Assembly (NCBI GenBank): GCA_946480785.1
Contig: CAMLLD010000107.1
Coordinates: forward strand, 1-15,632
Source of the DNA: an uncultured Blastocatellia bacterium
Lineage (GTDB): Bacteria > Acidobacteriota > Blastocatellia > Pyrinomonadales > Pyrinomonadaceae
Length of the DNA: 15,632 bases
Direction of reading: 5' to 3'
A model generated the notes under the pieces. That model was not told the DNA's origin. It did no database searches and saw only the letters and a list, made by a program, of their open reading frames with translations. Position 1 is the first letter of the stretch. Every line of letters begins with the position of its first letter. The position numbers and the translations under genes were made by a program. Positions 1 to 6,660 of the stretch are shown here, one piece after another.

Positions 1-204
1 GATCGAGTTGTCGTTTACGATTGCCTGCGCTCTTCGCTTGAGATCGCCGAGGTCGCTCCGTTCAGGACCAATATTGCTCGGTGTAGAACCACTGTCATTG
101 TTTGCTGGACCACTACCGTTCTTTGCCGGTTTCGTTGTTTGGTTTACGTGTTGGTCTGCGTGAGGTGATTGTTCGCGCACGGTTGCGCTACTATGATTAA
201 GCAT
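1..204 (-). CDS. Partial low-complexity protein, N-terminal part only
   Basis: An open minus-strand frame runs off the left edge without a stop. It starts at an ATG whose first base is 204. An in-frame ATG lies three codons upstream (213), but the Shine-Dalgarno-like AAAGG directly abuts that codon. The same motif sits about 8 nt ahead of the ATG at 204, so I prefer 204. About 68 residues are visible. They are rich in Gln, Asn, Ser, Gly, Thr and Pro, which suggests a disordered N-terminal segment. A more ordered charged stretch (SDLGDLKRRAQAIVND) lies at the cut edge. There is no signal peptide or membrane segment. I do not recognise the family, and its function may lie in the missing part. 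It is divergent from the DUF4037 gene at 448. Confidence 0.55.
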   Translation of the reverse strand, partial: MLNHSSATVREQSPHADQHVNQTTKPAKNGSGPANNDSGSTPSNIGPERSDLGDLKRRAQAIVNDNSI

Positions 205-370
205 GAGCTTCATCCTTTCTTGAGAAGGTTGATGTTCTAGGGTCGGCTTTGTGTTAGCGCACAAGTCGGCCCGCTTCATTTGTGGAGGGGTACAAGGACC
301 ATAGCACAATTATTTTCGCTTGGGTTAGAAAAAGTAAGTTGCGGGTGAACGTGTTGCGTTCGCAAGAATT

Positions 371-410
371 CAGACCGGACACGCTGATACTGTAGTTCGA
401 GTCCGGTCTG
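371..410. promoter_or_regulatory. Perfect 10-bp inverted repeat ahead of the DUF4037 gene
   Basis: CAGACCGGAC (371-380) is followed 20 nt later by its exact reverse complement GTCCGGTCTG (401-410), ending 37 bp before the ATG at 448. A smaller palindrome, TTGCG-TT-CGCAA, lies just upstream at 354-365. No T-run follows, so this is not a classical terminator. It could be a 5'-UTR stem-loop or an operator. The lengths and positions are read directly; the regulatory role is inferred. Confidence 0.5.
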
Positions 411-447
411 CGGAGTAGTTGGCCGCTTCCTTAAAGGAATCTATCAC

Positions 448-1536
448 ATGGCAGATTTTGTTTCCGGCTTGGAATTAGGCGAGCAGTTTTATACTGAGGC
501 GGCCAAACCGATCATCGAGACGCACTTTCCGGACCTCCGCTACTCCGCCGCCATGCTCGGTTGGAGTTCGGAGGTTCTAGGCTACGATGACGTCGAGTCC
601 ATGGACCATAATTGGGGGCCACGCTTCCAGTTGTTCTTATCACCGCAGGATTATGAAAAATATCAGCCACTCTTAAGGGAGACTTTAAGTCACCATCTGC
701 CTCTGGAGTTTCGCGGCTACCCCACCAACTTCAGCGTGCCTGCTCAAGGGGACCAGCTTGTCATGAAGAGGGTCGAAGCCGGCCCAGTCAATCACAAGAT
801 TGATATCGAAACCGTCAGGGGCTGGTTTGAATGGAACCTTGGCTGCGACCCATATCAGGAAATGGGGGTGGCTGACTGGCTCTGTTTCTCCGAGCAGAAA
901 CTTCTGGCCTTCACCAGCGGAAAGGTTTTCTACGACGGGCTGGGAGAGCTTGAGCCCGTGCGGCGGAAGTTCAGTTACTACCCCGACGACGTGTGGCTAT
1001 ACCTGCTCGCCTGCCAATGGAAGAAGATTTTTGATGAGGAGGTTTTTGTCGGTCGCACGGGCTATGTCGGGGATGAGTTAGGCTCGATGATTATCGCCGC
1101 CCGTATGATCAAGAATCTAATGCGGCTCTGTTTCCTGATGGAGAAAAAGTATGCGCCATACTCGAAGTGGTTCGGGACGGCGTTCTCTCGGTTGAAGTGC
1201 TCCCGACAGCTTGGCCCGGTGTTTCAGGAGGTGTTAGTCGCGACTTCCTGGGGAGAGCGGGAAGCGCGTCTGGCGAGGGCTTATGAGATAATTGCCCGCC
1301 AGCACAACGAGCTTGAGATCACCGAGCCTATCGACGAGAAGGTTTCGCAATACCATGGCCGCCCTTACCTGGTCCTTCACGGCCATCGGTTCGGCGCGGC
1401 GATTTTCCGAAGGATCACCAGCGAAGAAATCAGGCGGATAGGATTCTTCGGCGGCTCGGTGAGCCAGCTTGTCGAATCTGATGACGAAGTCTCGCACGTG
1501 CAATTGTGCCGAAAATTAAGAATTCTGTACGAATGA
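448..1536 (+). CDS. DUF4037 domain protein (nucleotidyltransferase-like)
   Basis: This 362-aa soluble protein matches my memory of the DUF4037 family. Its N-terminus (FVSGLELGEQFYTEA, residues 4-18) is typical. The stretch at residues 38-59 contains GWSSEVLGYDD followed by SMDHNWGPR, and it resembles the G-S...D-x-D region of minimal nucleotidyltransferases. The substrate is unknown, and catalytic activity is inferred from that resemblance only. The ATG at 448 is preceded by AAAGGA (433-438) with 9-nt spacing, so the start is well supported. There is no signal peptide or membrane segment. A perfect inverted repeat lies just upstream. The gene stands alone: its left neighbour is divergent and its right neighbour is convergent. 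Confidence 0.85.
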   Translation: MADFVSGLELGEQFYTEAAKPIIETHFPDLRYSAAMLGWSSEVLGYDDVESMDHNWGPRFQLFLSPQDYEKYQPLLRETLSHHLPLEFRGYPTNFSVPAQGDQLVMKRVEAGPVNHKIDIETVRGWFEWNLGCDPYQEMGVADWLCFSEQKLLAFTSGKVFYDGLGELEPVRRKFSYYPDDVWLYLLACQWKKIFDEEVFVGRTGYVGDELGSMIIAARMIKNLMRLCFLMEKKYAPYSKWFGTAFSRLKCSRQLGPVFQEVLVATSWGEREARLARAYEIIARQHNELEITEPIDEKVSQYHGRPYLVLHGHRFGAAIFRRITSEEIRRIGFFGGSVSQLVESDDEVSHVQLCRKLRILYE

Positions 1537-1565
1537 AATCGAATTTGCAGGACGTGATTCTAGCC

Positions 1566-1582
1566 TCGTAACAGTTTTACGA
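1566..1582. terminator. Weak stem-loop between convergent genes
   Basis: TCGTAA (1566-1571) and TTACGA (1577-1582) form a 6-bp stem with a 5-nt loop in the 85-bp gap between the convergent genes ending at 1536 and 1622. There is no U-tract, so a terminator role is only suggested by position. Confidence 0.25.
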
Positions 1583-1621
1583 CCAAGGCGATCACCAAAC
1601 CTTCCTAAATTGATCGTGCGT

Positions 1622-1930
1622 CTACGCTCCCCACTTTCCCACGATCACTCCGATAATCACGCCGCCCACTGCGCCGAAAATTAAAATCGGGGCGAAGGCT
1701 TTTGTAATGATCGCATCTGGGAGGCTTAGGAGGACTCCAAAAAGCAAGCCAGTGGCCCAGCCCGGGACCGGTAGGCGAGCAGCTCCGATGACGAAGCCGA
1801 TTGCGAAGCGATTTAAAAACGCGCCCGTCAAAGCAGCGGTCTTATCCGGGAATTCAAGCGGCAACATGGAACCAGCCGAGACTACGCCATACACAAGTCC
1901 ACAAACGGCGCCTAAAAGTAACCGGGACAT
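1622..1930 (-). CDS. Small glycine-rich integral membrane protein
   Basis: This 102-aa protein is almost entirely hydrophobic, with roughly four membrane segments: residues 2-20, 36-52, 57-76 and 80-98. Its Gly-x-x-Gly and Gly-x-x-x-Gly patterns suggest close helix packing. The loop motif LPDAIITKAFAPIL (about 70-83) and the segment MLPLEFPDK look conserved-type. I recall similar short unannotated membrane proteins in diverse bacteria, but I know no function. The ATG at 1930 has GGCGAGG about 11 nt upstream, a rather long spacing. It is divergent from the exported protein at 2195 and convergent with the DUF4037 gene. Confidence 0.7.
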   Translation of the reverse strand: MSRLLLGAVCGLVYGVVSAGSMLPLEFPDKTAALTGAFLNRFAIGFVIGAARLPVPGWATGLLFGVLLSLPDAIITKAFAPILIFGAVGGVIIGVIVGKWGA

Positions 1931-2194
1931 TTTTTTGAGAACCTCGCCTACCGAGATAAAAAGCGCGTGCTTAATATCACAATGGCAGGAAAGACGGAAC
2001 AGCGATCGGCAAAGAGAAACAGATCGCAGTTAGTGGTTGGAAACTCGGTTGGAGAAGTCACTTTCGAACATTGAGATTTGTGAGGCATTTTGTCGCAGAT
2101 GCGCAAGAAACCGCTTGAGTTTTGAATGCTAGTGGAACGAAAATCAAGGTGCCGCGTGTCTCGAATTGTCCTCAACCTCAAAGGAGCAAAGAAA

Positions 2195-2458
2195 ATGAGA
2201 AGCAAAATAGTGACAGTGCTCATCATCGCCGGACTCGTATCGATCGCCGCCTGGAGTAGCCAGGGTCAAACAGATAAGGCGAGAAACGTTTCGTATGAAT
2301 ATCAGGTAATCGGTGATCCCACCGCGTCGTATGGCCAGGAGGCAGGTGTTAAGAGGCTGAACGAGCTTGGTTCTCAGGGATGGGAAATAACAGGCGCAGT
2401 CCAGCATGGTGAGAACCCACCCACGCTGTACCTCAAACGCGCCAGGAGATCGTTATAG
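2195..2458 (+). CDS. Small exported DUF4177-like protein
   Basis: I chose the ATG at 2195, not an in-frame ATG at 2126, because AAAGGAG (2180-2185) sits 9 nt ahead of it and the resulting N-terminus is a clear signal peptide (MRSKIVTVLIIAGLVSIAAW). The product is 87 aa. After the signal it has YEYQVIGD (about residues 33-40), then LNELGSQGWEITGAV (about 54-68), and ends with LYLKR. This is the layout of DUF4177-type small domains, with a Tyr-Glu-Tyr strand, an L-N-x-L-G-x-x-G-W-E helix and strand, and a closing Y-x-L-K-R strand. Function is unknown. It is probably periplasmic or secreted and forms a single-gene unit. Confidence 0.75.
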   Translation: MRSKIVTVLIIAGLVSIAAWSSQGQTDKARNVSYEYQVIGDPTASYGQEAGVKRLNELGSQGWEITGAVQHGENPPTLYLKRARRSL

Positions 2459-2481
2459 GTGATTGGTTAGCGCATCCAAAA

Positions 2482-3495
2482 CTAGAGTCTAGCTGCCTCA
2501 TAAATCTCTCCCGAGCGTGTATCTAGAAAATAGGCCCGAGCGTTTGCATTGAGGCTCGTAGCTAATCTGACGAATACGTTGTCTCGATCTCTCGGTGCGC
2601 GAAAATGAAATTGTCTTGAGACCTTGCCCGATGTAGCAAAGACGACAATGCTGTGAGCATTCAACAGCAAGTAGCCTGTTCCGCGTCCATTAATCGAGAT
2701 TGAGTGAGTAACAATCGGCGGGATGAACGCACTATCGGGATACTTTGCAAAAAAGTCTAACGAGTAGTTTGTGCGCTGTGAATCGGGAATTAACTCAGAC
2801 GGGATCGTGAACTGAATCTCACTGATTAGTTTGCCTTCCGGTGAATATTTCCTGACGAGCGGCCATGAACGAAACGCAACGAACAAGTTGTCGTTTGCGT
2901 CGCACGTAGCCACGGCCAGGTTCATGTTGCGAGCTAGATTGCCGGGCGATTTAATCAGCCTCTCACCGAATCGCCGGAGGAACTTGCCATTATCGGAAAA
3001 TACATAGATCAACTCTGTAGGTCGAGCGGTATCCGGCGTCAAAAAGATTTCGCGCTTGCGATTAACCGTGATGCTTGTGGAAGGAAACGGCAGGCGAAAA
3101 CTTCGCTGGAAACGACCGTCAGAACTAAAGATCAATATCCGTGGAGTTCCGGGATCGCTTACATAGACATTCTCATCTTCATCGACAGCAATCGAATCGT
3201 TAAGACCACCCGGACGCACTGCACCCGGTCCGCTGTCCGGCTGACCAAAGGCCGCAATGAATCTTCCACGCGAATCGAGTTTGACGATTCTCGAATTACC
3301 GTCGTCGAAGACGTACACGTTGCCGGATCGCCCAACGGCGATTGCAGCAGGGGCCGCAAGTTTTACCTTCGCGTCCTGTTGTTGCGATGAAAGGTAAACG
3401 GGAGTGAAGAGGACTCTTGCGTCCTGTATTGCAGCTATACTCTGCACCGCGAAGATTGAACAGGAAAATAGGGTGATTAAAAGAATCGTGTTCAT
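2482..3495 (-). CDS. Exported six-bladed beta-propeller (NHL-like) protein
   Basis: This 337-aa protein has an N-terminal signal peptide (about residues 1-22). It is followed by NHL-type repeats of the form A-x-x-G-x-x-x-V-Y-V-x-D-x-x-x-x-R-I-x-x-x-D-x-x-G. The clearest copies are at about residues 47-80 (GRSGNVYVFDDGNSRIVKLD) and 100-130 (DENVYVSDPGTPRILIFSSDG), with degenerate copies up to the C-terminus. Such propellers usually bind proteins or carbohydrates and are not enzymes. It is the last gene of the minus-strand unit: its ATG lies 3 nt after the stop of the thioredoxin-like gene, with only a weak ribosome site, so translational coupling is likely. The start follows from that spacing and from the signal peptide. 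Confidence 0.8.
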   Translation of the reverse strand: MNTILLITLFSCSIFAVQSIAAIQDARVLFTPVYLSSQQQDAKVKLAAPAAIAVGRSGNVYVFDDGNSRIVKLDSRGRFIAAFGQPDSGPGAVRPGGLNDSIAVDEDENVYVSDPGTPRILIFSSDGRFQRSFRLPFPSTSITVNRKREIFLTPDTARPTELIYVFSDNGKFLRRFGERLIKSPGNLARNMNLAVATCDANDNLFVAFRSWPLVRKYSPEGKLISEIQFTIPSELIPDSQRTNYSLDFFAKYPDSAFIPPIVTHSISINGRGTGYLLLNAHSIVVFATSGKVSRQFHFRAPRDRDNVFVRLATSLNANARAYFLDTRSGEIYEAARL

Positions 3496-3498
3496 AGC

Positions 3499-4005
3499 CT
3501 ATTTGCTCACTGAGTGTACTAGCTCAGACACCTCGCTCATGACCTGTTGCTCAGACATACCCGGCTTTTCTTGCCATACGACATTTCCGTTAGCGTCAAG
3601 AACGACCAGCAGTTTTCCGGACGTTAATTGCGCCCGGACCGCCTCGATGTCCCCTTGGACCAGCGATTCGGGCATGGGCAGGATTGCTTTGAAATTTTCT
3701 ATATCCTGAGTCGAAAAATGCTTGTCCGAGAAGACAAGTAATATAGTTCCGGCTGGCTGGAGCGAGTTTAGACGCTCCATTGTTTCAAAGCGATTTCCAG
3801 TTGGGCATCCGGTAGAAAACTCATCGAAAAGATTGACGATCGTTAATCCTTTAGCGAGCGGAACAGGCGTTTTATTTCCGGCTGGGCTACTAATCTTTAC
3901 GCGAGCAAAACGTTCTCGAAAGTCGATTGAAGGAGAGGCGGCAGACAAATGGCAGCCGATAGAAAATGATGTAGCTGTGAGTAATAGTGTGAGTTTTAAG
4001 AGCAT
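3499..4005 (-). CDS. Exported thioredoxin-fold protein with a single active-site cysteine
   Basis: The 168-aa protein starts with a hydrophobic export signal ending near C18 (FSIGCHLSA). The residue at -3 is Ser, so it is a poor lipobox, and either a lipoprotein or a cleaved signal is possible. The mature part reads like a redoxin: a core strand GLTIVNLF (53-60), then EFSTGCPTGNRF, where the usual C-x-x-C is C67-P-T-G70. A later LLVVLDANGNVVWQEKPG resembles the 'D-x-x-G-x-v' hairpin of TlpA/Trx proteins. With only one active-site cysteine it cannot act as a normal dithiol oxidoreductase. It could be a mixed-disulphide, peroxidatic or structural variant. It lies 25 nt after the solenoid gene and 3 nt before the propeller gene. 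No strong ribosome site precedes the ATG at 4005. Confidence 0.7.
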   Translation of the reverse strand: MLLKLTLLLTATSFSIGCHLSAASPSIDFRERFARVKISSPAGNKTPVPLAKGLTIVNLFDEFSTGCPTGNRFETMERLNSLQPAGTILLVFSDKHFSTQDIENFKAILPMPESLVQGDIEAVRAQLTSGKLLVVLDANGNVVWQEKPGMSEQQVMSEVSELVHSVSK

Positions 4006-4030
4006 ATCCCATTCATGAGGCGTAAGGAGT

Positions 4031-5851
4031 TTACTGCGAAGTGCCGCCGGGCTTTCTTGAACTTTCGCGGAGTCCGGTCCGAACGGCCACGAAGTTGGCC
4101 CACAACCTGGTTTCCTTCTTTTCTAACAGCCGGGAAGTTTGAAACGTTTCCTCGCAATTGCTGCGGCACATCTTGGCGACGGCCGCGAAGAGCGAAGACG
4201 GCCCTGAAGACTCGATCGGAAGTTCGTTCTTTAAGCCATAAACCGGAGCGCTTAATGAGAAATCGGAACGGTTCATATCGAAATCTGAAACCTTATTAAT
4301 CTCTTTAAAAGTTCCAGAGGCCCAGCCAAAAGCTGTCGCTGAATCGACGTCGAGAGAGAGTTGGACCAGCATCAATTTAGCTTGGATCCGGTACTGATCG
4401 TTTTTGATCTGACTCGCTTCGCTGATTGCCTGTTCAAAAAAACGAAGGGCATCTCCAGTCGAATTTTGTTTCAGACGGGCTTTGCCCAAATTGCTCAAGG
4501 CCACAACTCTTACAAGCGGGGTCTTGATCTTGTTGCAATCAGTCTCGAAAACTGAGGAGGCAGTTTCCGCCTTTTCAAGCTTATCGTTCAGCGCTGCAAG
4601 ACTCACGAGATCTCCGAACTTCTCTTTTAGATCCTGATTGCTAATGCGACTTACAACCAGCGCCGCTCTCGCAAAATCTCTCTTCGGCAAGAGATAACTG
4701 AAAAGGATTGTGAAGTACTCAAAGTCGCGCCAGTCTTCTTTATCGAGTTTATCGATCGTGTCGAGACGTTTTTCCCAATCGGCTATCTTCTCGGATTCGG
4801 AAGCATTGGAGCTTTTGTGAGCGTCCTCGAATGAAGACGAATCATCCTTCGAAACGCTGGTCAACAGACTCGCGTTCTTCGCATAAACATCGTTTAGATA
4901 TTCTGGTGCAAAAATTTGATATTGGGGCAGCAGATTCTTAAGACTGAAGTAAGCGATGGTCTGTGGCACGAGTTCGTTATCGTTTACTTTTGCAAGCAAT
5001 AAAGCGAGGTAGCGCTTAGCCAGTGCCGGATTTTTCGGCATAGCCGACATGTTGGCGGCCACATTCGCCGTGTTGTAGCCGCTGATGGCGATGTAAGTAA
5101 CACTGCCATCCGGAGAGAATAGATAGGAAGCGAGCATCAAGATTTCGTTTGCGTCGGAGAGAGGCCGTTGGGCCAGAACCTCCATAGTGTCGCTAAACAG
5201 AGTGTCGGCGATTTCGGGCGCTCGTTTACGCTGGTTCAGCAGAAAGAAGCAATGATCTTGCGTCACGCGGAGGGCAACGCTCTGCCGAAATAGTTGCCGT
5301 GCTTTTTGCTCATCGCTTCTTAGATAGTTCGCTGCTTGGGTTAACAGCAGTTGTGCCAGTTGAGTCGGATTGGCTTGCGCCGTGTTGTTTTCTTTCTCAT
5401 CGACTGATGCAGTGGCTTGCTGCCATTGGTTCCTTAGTTTTTTTTCCAGGTTTGCATCGTGCCGGGAAGCGATTGAACTAATGTGAGTGAACAGGGACTG
5501 TGGATCTTTGGGGGTGAGTGACAGAAAATCATCGCTGACCGGTTCTTTTAGCAACGCAATAGTTACTTCGAAGCTCCGTGATAGCGTTCGTTCAGCAAAT
5601 GCTCTATCAAACGGCCACACGGTATCCGCTAAAAGCGCTTGTAGTGTTATTTCGTCAACCGGATTGAGTCCCCGAGCATCGTTTGAAAGTCTGCGGGCAT
5701 ACTCCAGAAGTTGAACCTCGTCGATGCGCGAACTTGCGACTTGTTCCTGTTCGGGTTTCTTCGGCGTGCTTTGCCCTTGTCTGAGTGGCGCAAACGGGAA
5801 TTGCATCATGAAGATGAGTGCGAGGCATTTGCCTGATCTTCCGAATGTCAT
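4031..5851 (-). CDS. Large exported alpha-helical solenoid (TPR-like) protein, function unknown
   Basis: This 606-aa protein has a hydrophobic N-terminal segment (about residues 9-24, CLALIFMMQFPFAPL) consistent with export. The rest is almost wholly helical and rich in Ala, Leu, Gln, Lys and Asp. TPR-like helix pairs are visible, for example ARQLFRQSVAL (about 185-195) and VVALSNLGKARLKQNSTGDALRFFEQAI (about 450-477). No catalytic motif is evident, so it is probably a scaffold or binding protein. The ATG at 5851 follows AGGAAGG with 6-7 nt spacing. It is downstream of the cysteine-rich protein gene (113 nt gap) and upstream of the thioredoxin-like and propeller genes on the same strand. Similar solenoid proteins are common and unannotated in Acidobacteriota, as far as I recall. 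Confidence 0.75.
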   Translation of the reverse strand: MTFGRSGKCLALIFMMQFPFAPLRQGQSTPKKPEQEQVASSRIDEVQLLEYARRLSNDARGLNPVDEITLQALLADTVWPFDRAFAERTLSRSFEVTIALLKEPVSDDFLSLTPKDPQSLFTHISSIASRHDANLEKKLRNQWQQATASVDEKENNTAQANPTQLAQLLLTQAANYLRSDEQKARQLFRQSVALRVTQDHCFFLLNQRKRAPEIADTLFSDTMEVLAQRPLSDANEILMLASYLFSPDGSVTYIAISGYNTANVAANMSAMPKNPALAKRYLALLLAKVNDNELVPQTIAYFSLKNLLPQYQIFAPEYLNDVYAKNASLLTSVSKDDSSSFEDAHKSSNASESEKIADWEKRLDTIDKLDKEDWRDFEYFTILFSYLLPKRDFARAALVVSRISNQDLKEKFGDLVSLAALNDKLEKAETASSVFETDCNKIKTPLVRVVALSNLGKARLKQNSTGDALRFFEQAISEASQIKNDQYRIQAKLMLVQLSLDVDSATAFGWASGTFKEINKVSDFDMNRSDFSLSAPVYGLKNELPIESSGPSSLFAAVAKMCRSNCEETFQTSRLLEKKETRLWANFVAVRTGLRESSRKPGGTSQ

Positions 5852-5964
5852 TTGTCACCTTCCTGTTACCAGGGCATTGTGAGAGACGTGTAGGAATCTA
5901 TTCTGCTTTTCCCGAACGAGGCAGAGGTCGGGCGAAAACCTCTGCCTGTCGGCAAATTGACCTG

Positions 5965-6345
5965 TTAACGTGGCGTGTAAGGATCATCAGGCCCTGAGCA
6001 GTGGGTATCCCACCACCAATTCTCCGAGCAGTACTGACCATCTGTGTTGTTAAAGGCGACGGGGCCACCGCCACCACCAGTACCGCCACCGCCACCAGCC
6101 GTGATGCCGCAATTCGCGCTGCCGGCGAAAACTATCTGTCCAGGCATGCCGGAATCCTTATAACAGGTGTAGGTACAGCCGGTGGCCGTGAAGTGATCCC
6201 CTGAGCACTTCGACGGATTCGGACAGGTCACTCCGCTCTGACACGTGAATTCCGCCGCCCGCGTCTCATTTCGATTACTGATCGCGGTGGACACAAACGC
6301 AATTGCCAATACCAGGAAGGTTACGACTATCTTGATACGTCTCAT
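5965..6345 (-). CDS. Small exported cysteine- and glycine-rich protein
   Basis: This is a 126-aa protein with a clear signal peptide (MRRIKIVVTFLVLAIAFVST, cleavage near the ETRAA at 27-31). The mature part of about 95 aa holds eight cysteines (35, 41, 47, 57, 61, 79, 106, 116), enough for four disulphides. A glycine tract (84-94) separates a cysteine-dense N-terminal module from a C-terminal WWWDTHC module. The ATG at 6345 has an ideal AAAGGAG 6 nt upstream. It precedes the solenoid, thioredoxin-like and propeller genes on the same strand, and a 22-aa micro-ORF with a strong ribosome site lies 74 nt ahead. I do not recognise the family. A folded secreted peptide, surface factor or bacteriocin-like product are all possible. 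The neighbouring thioredoxin-like gene would fit a disulphide-rich product, but that link is inference. Confidence 0.75.
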   Translation of the reverse strand: MRRIKIVVTFLVLAIAFVSTAISNRNETRAAEFTCQSGVTCPNPSKCSGDHFTATGCTYTCYKDSGMPGQIVFAGSANCGITAGGGGGTGGGGGPVAFNNTDGQYCSENWWWDTHCSGPDDPYTPR

Positions 6346-6395
6346 AACTGTCTCCTTTCGGTGAAGAAGAAACCGCTGGCGTCATTTGAATTATT

Positions 6396-6414
6396 GGACC
6401 ATGTTCCGTGGTCC
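6396..6414 (-). promoter_or_regulatory. Stem-loop between micro-ORF and cysteine-rich gene
   Basis: GGACCA (6396-6401) and TGGTCC (6409-6414) form a perfect 6-bp stem with a 7-nt loop. ATT and AAT on the flanks can extend it past one bulged base. It starts 5 nt after the micro-ORF stop, where an attenuator or RNA-processing hairpin would be expected. No U-tract follows. The role is inferred from position. Confidence 0.35.
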
Positions 6415-6419
6415 GAATT

Positions 6420-6488
6420 TCAAGCGACAGCCGTTGTCGGCTTCAGGTTGAGATGAAGAGGGACACGTTTGTTTGATTCGATTTTCAT
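6420..6488 (-). CDS. 22-aa micro-ORF with perfect ribosome binding site
   Basis: On the minus strand a consensus AAGGAG (6496-6501) is followed after 7 nt by ATG (6488-6486) and 21 further codons to a TGA at 6422-6420. The peptide starts MKIESNKRVPLH and ends LKPTTAVA. It has no signal peptide and no cysteine. It is too short to judge by composition, but a perfect ribosome site at ideal spacing is unlikely to be idle. Possible roles are a leader peptide controlling the downstream exported cysteine-rich gene, a small peptide precursor, or a microprotein. The frame does not overlap any other gene. Confidence 0.45.
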   Translation of the reverse strand: MKIESNKRVPLHLNLKPTTAVA

Positions 6489-6610
6489 TGTGGATCTCCT
6501 TGAGGACAAGAGGACGTCGACGGAAGCTCCTATTGAAAGAGGTTGCTAAAAACTGGTCCAAGGCGCCGATGAGAATCGAACCAGTCGTGAGAAAAATCGA
6601 GAGAATCCGA

Positions 6611-6645
6611 GAACACTTTTACACCTGTGTTCCCGGAGCGGTCAA
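6611..6645 (-). promoter_or_regulatory. Candidate promoter with overlapping palindromic operator
   Basis: Reading the minus strand, TTGACC (6645-6640) is a good -35 box and TAAAAG (6621-6616) a weak -10, separated by 18 nt. The inverted repeat GAACAC-N10-GTGTTC (6611-6632) covers the -10 and half the spacer. It would direct transcription toward the micro-ORF, cysteine-rich, solenoid, thioredoxin-like and propeller genes. The palindrome suggests a dimeric repressor or activator site. All of this is motif reading without expression data. Confidence 0.4.
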
Positions 6646-6660
6646 TAGAAAACAGCAGGG

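Noticed and set aside
2126..2194. Longer start of the DUF4177-like protein
   Set aside because: The upstream ATG has no ribosome site and would bury the signal peptide.
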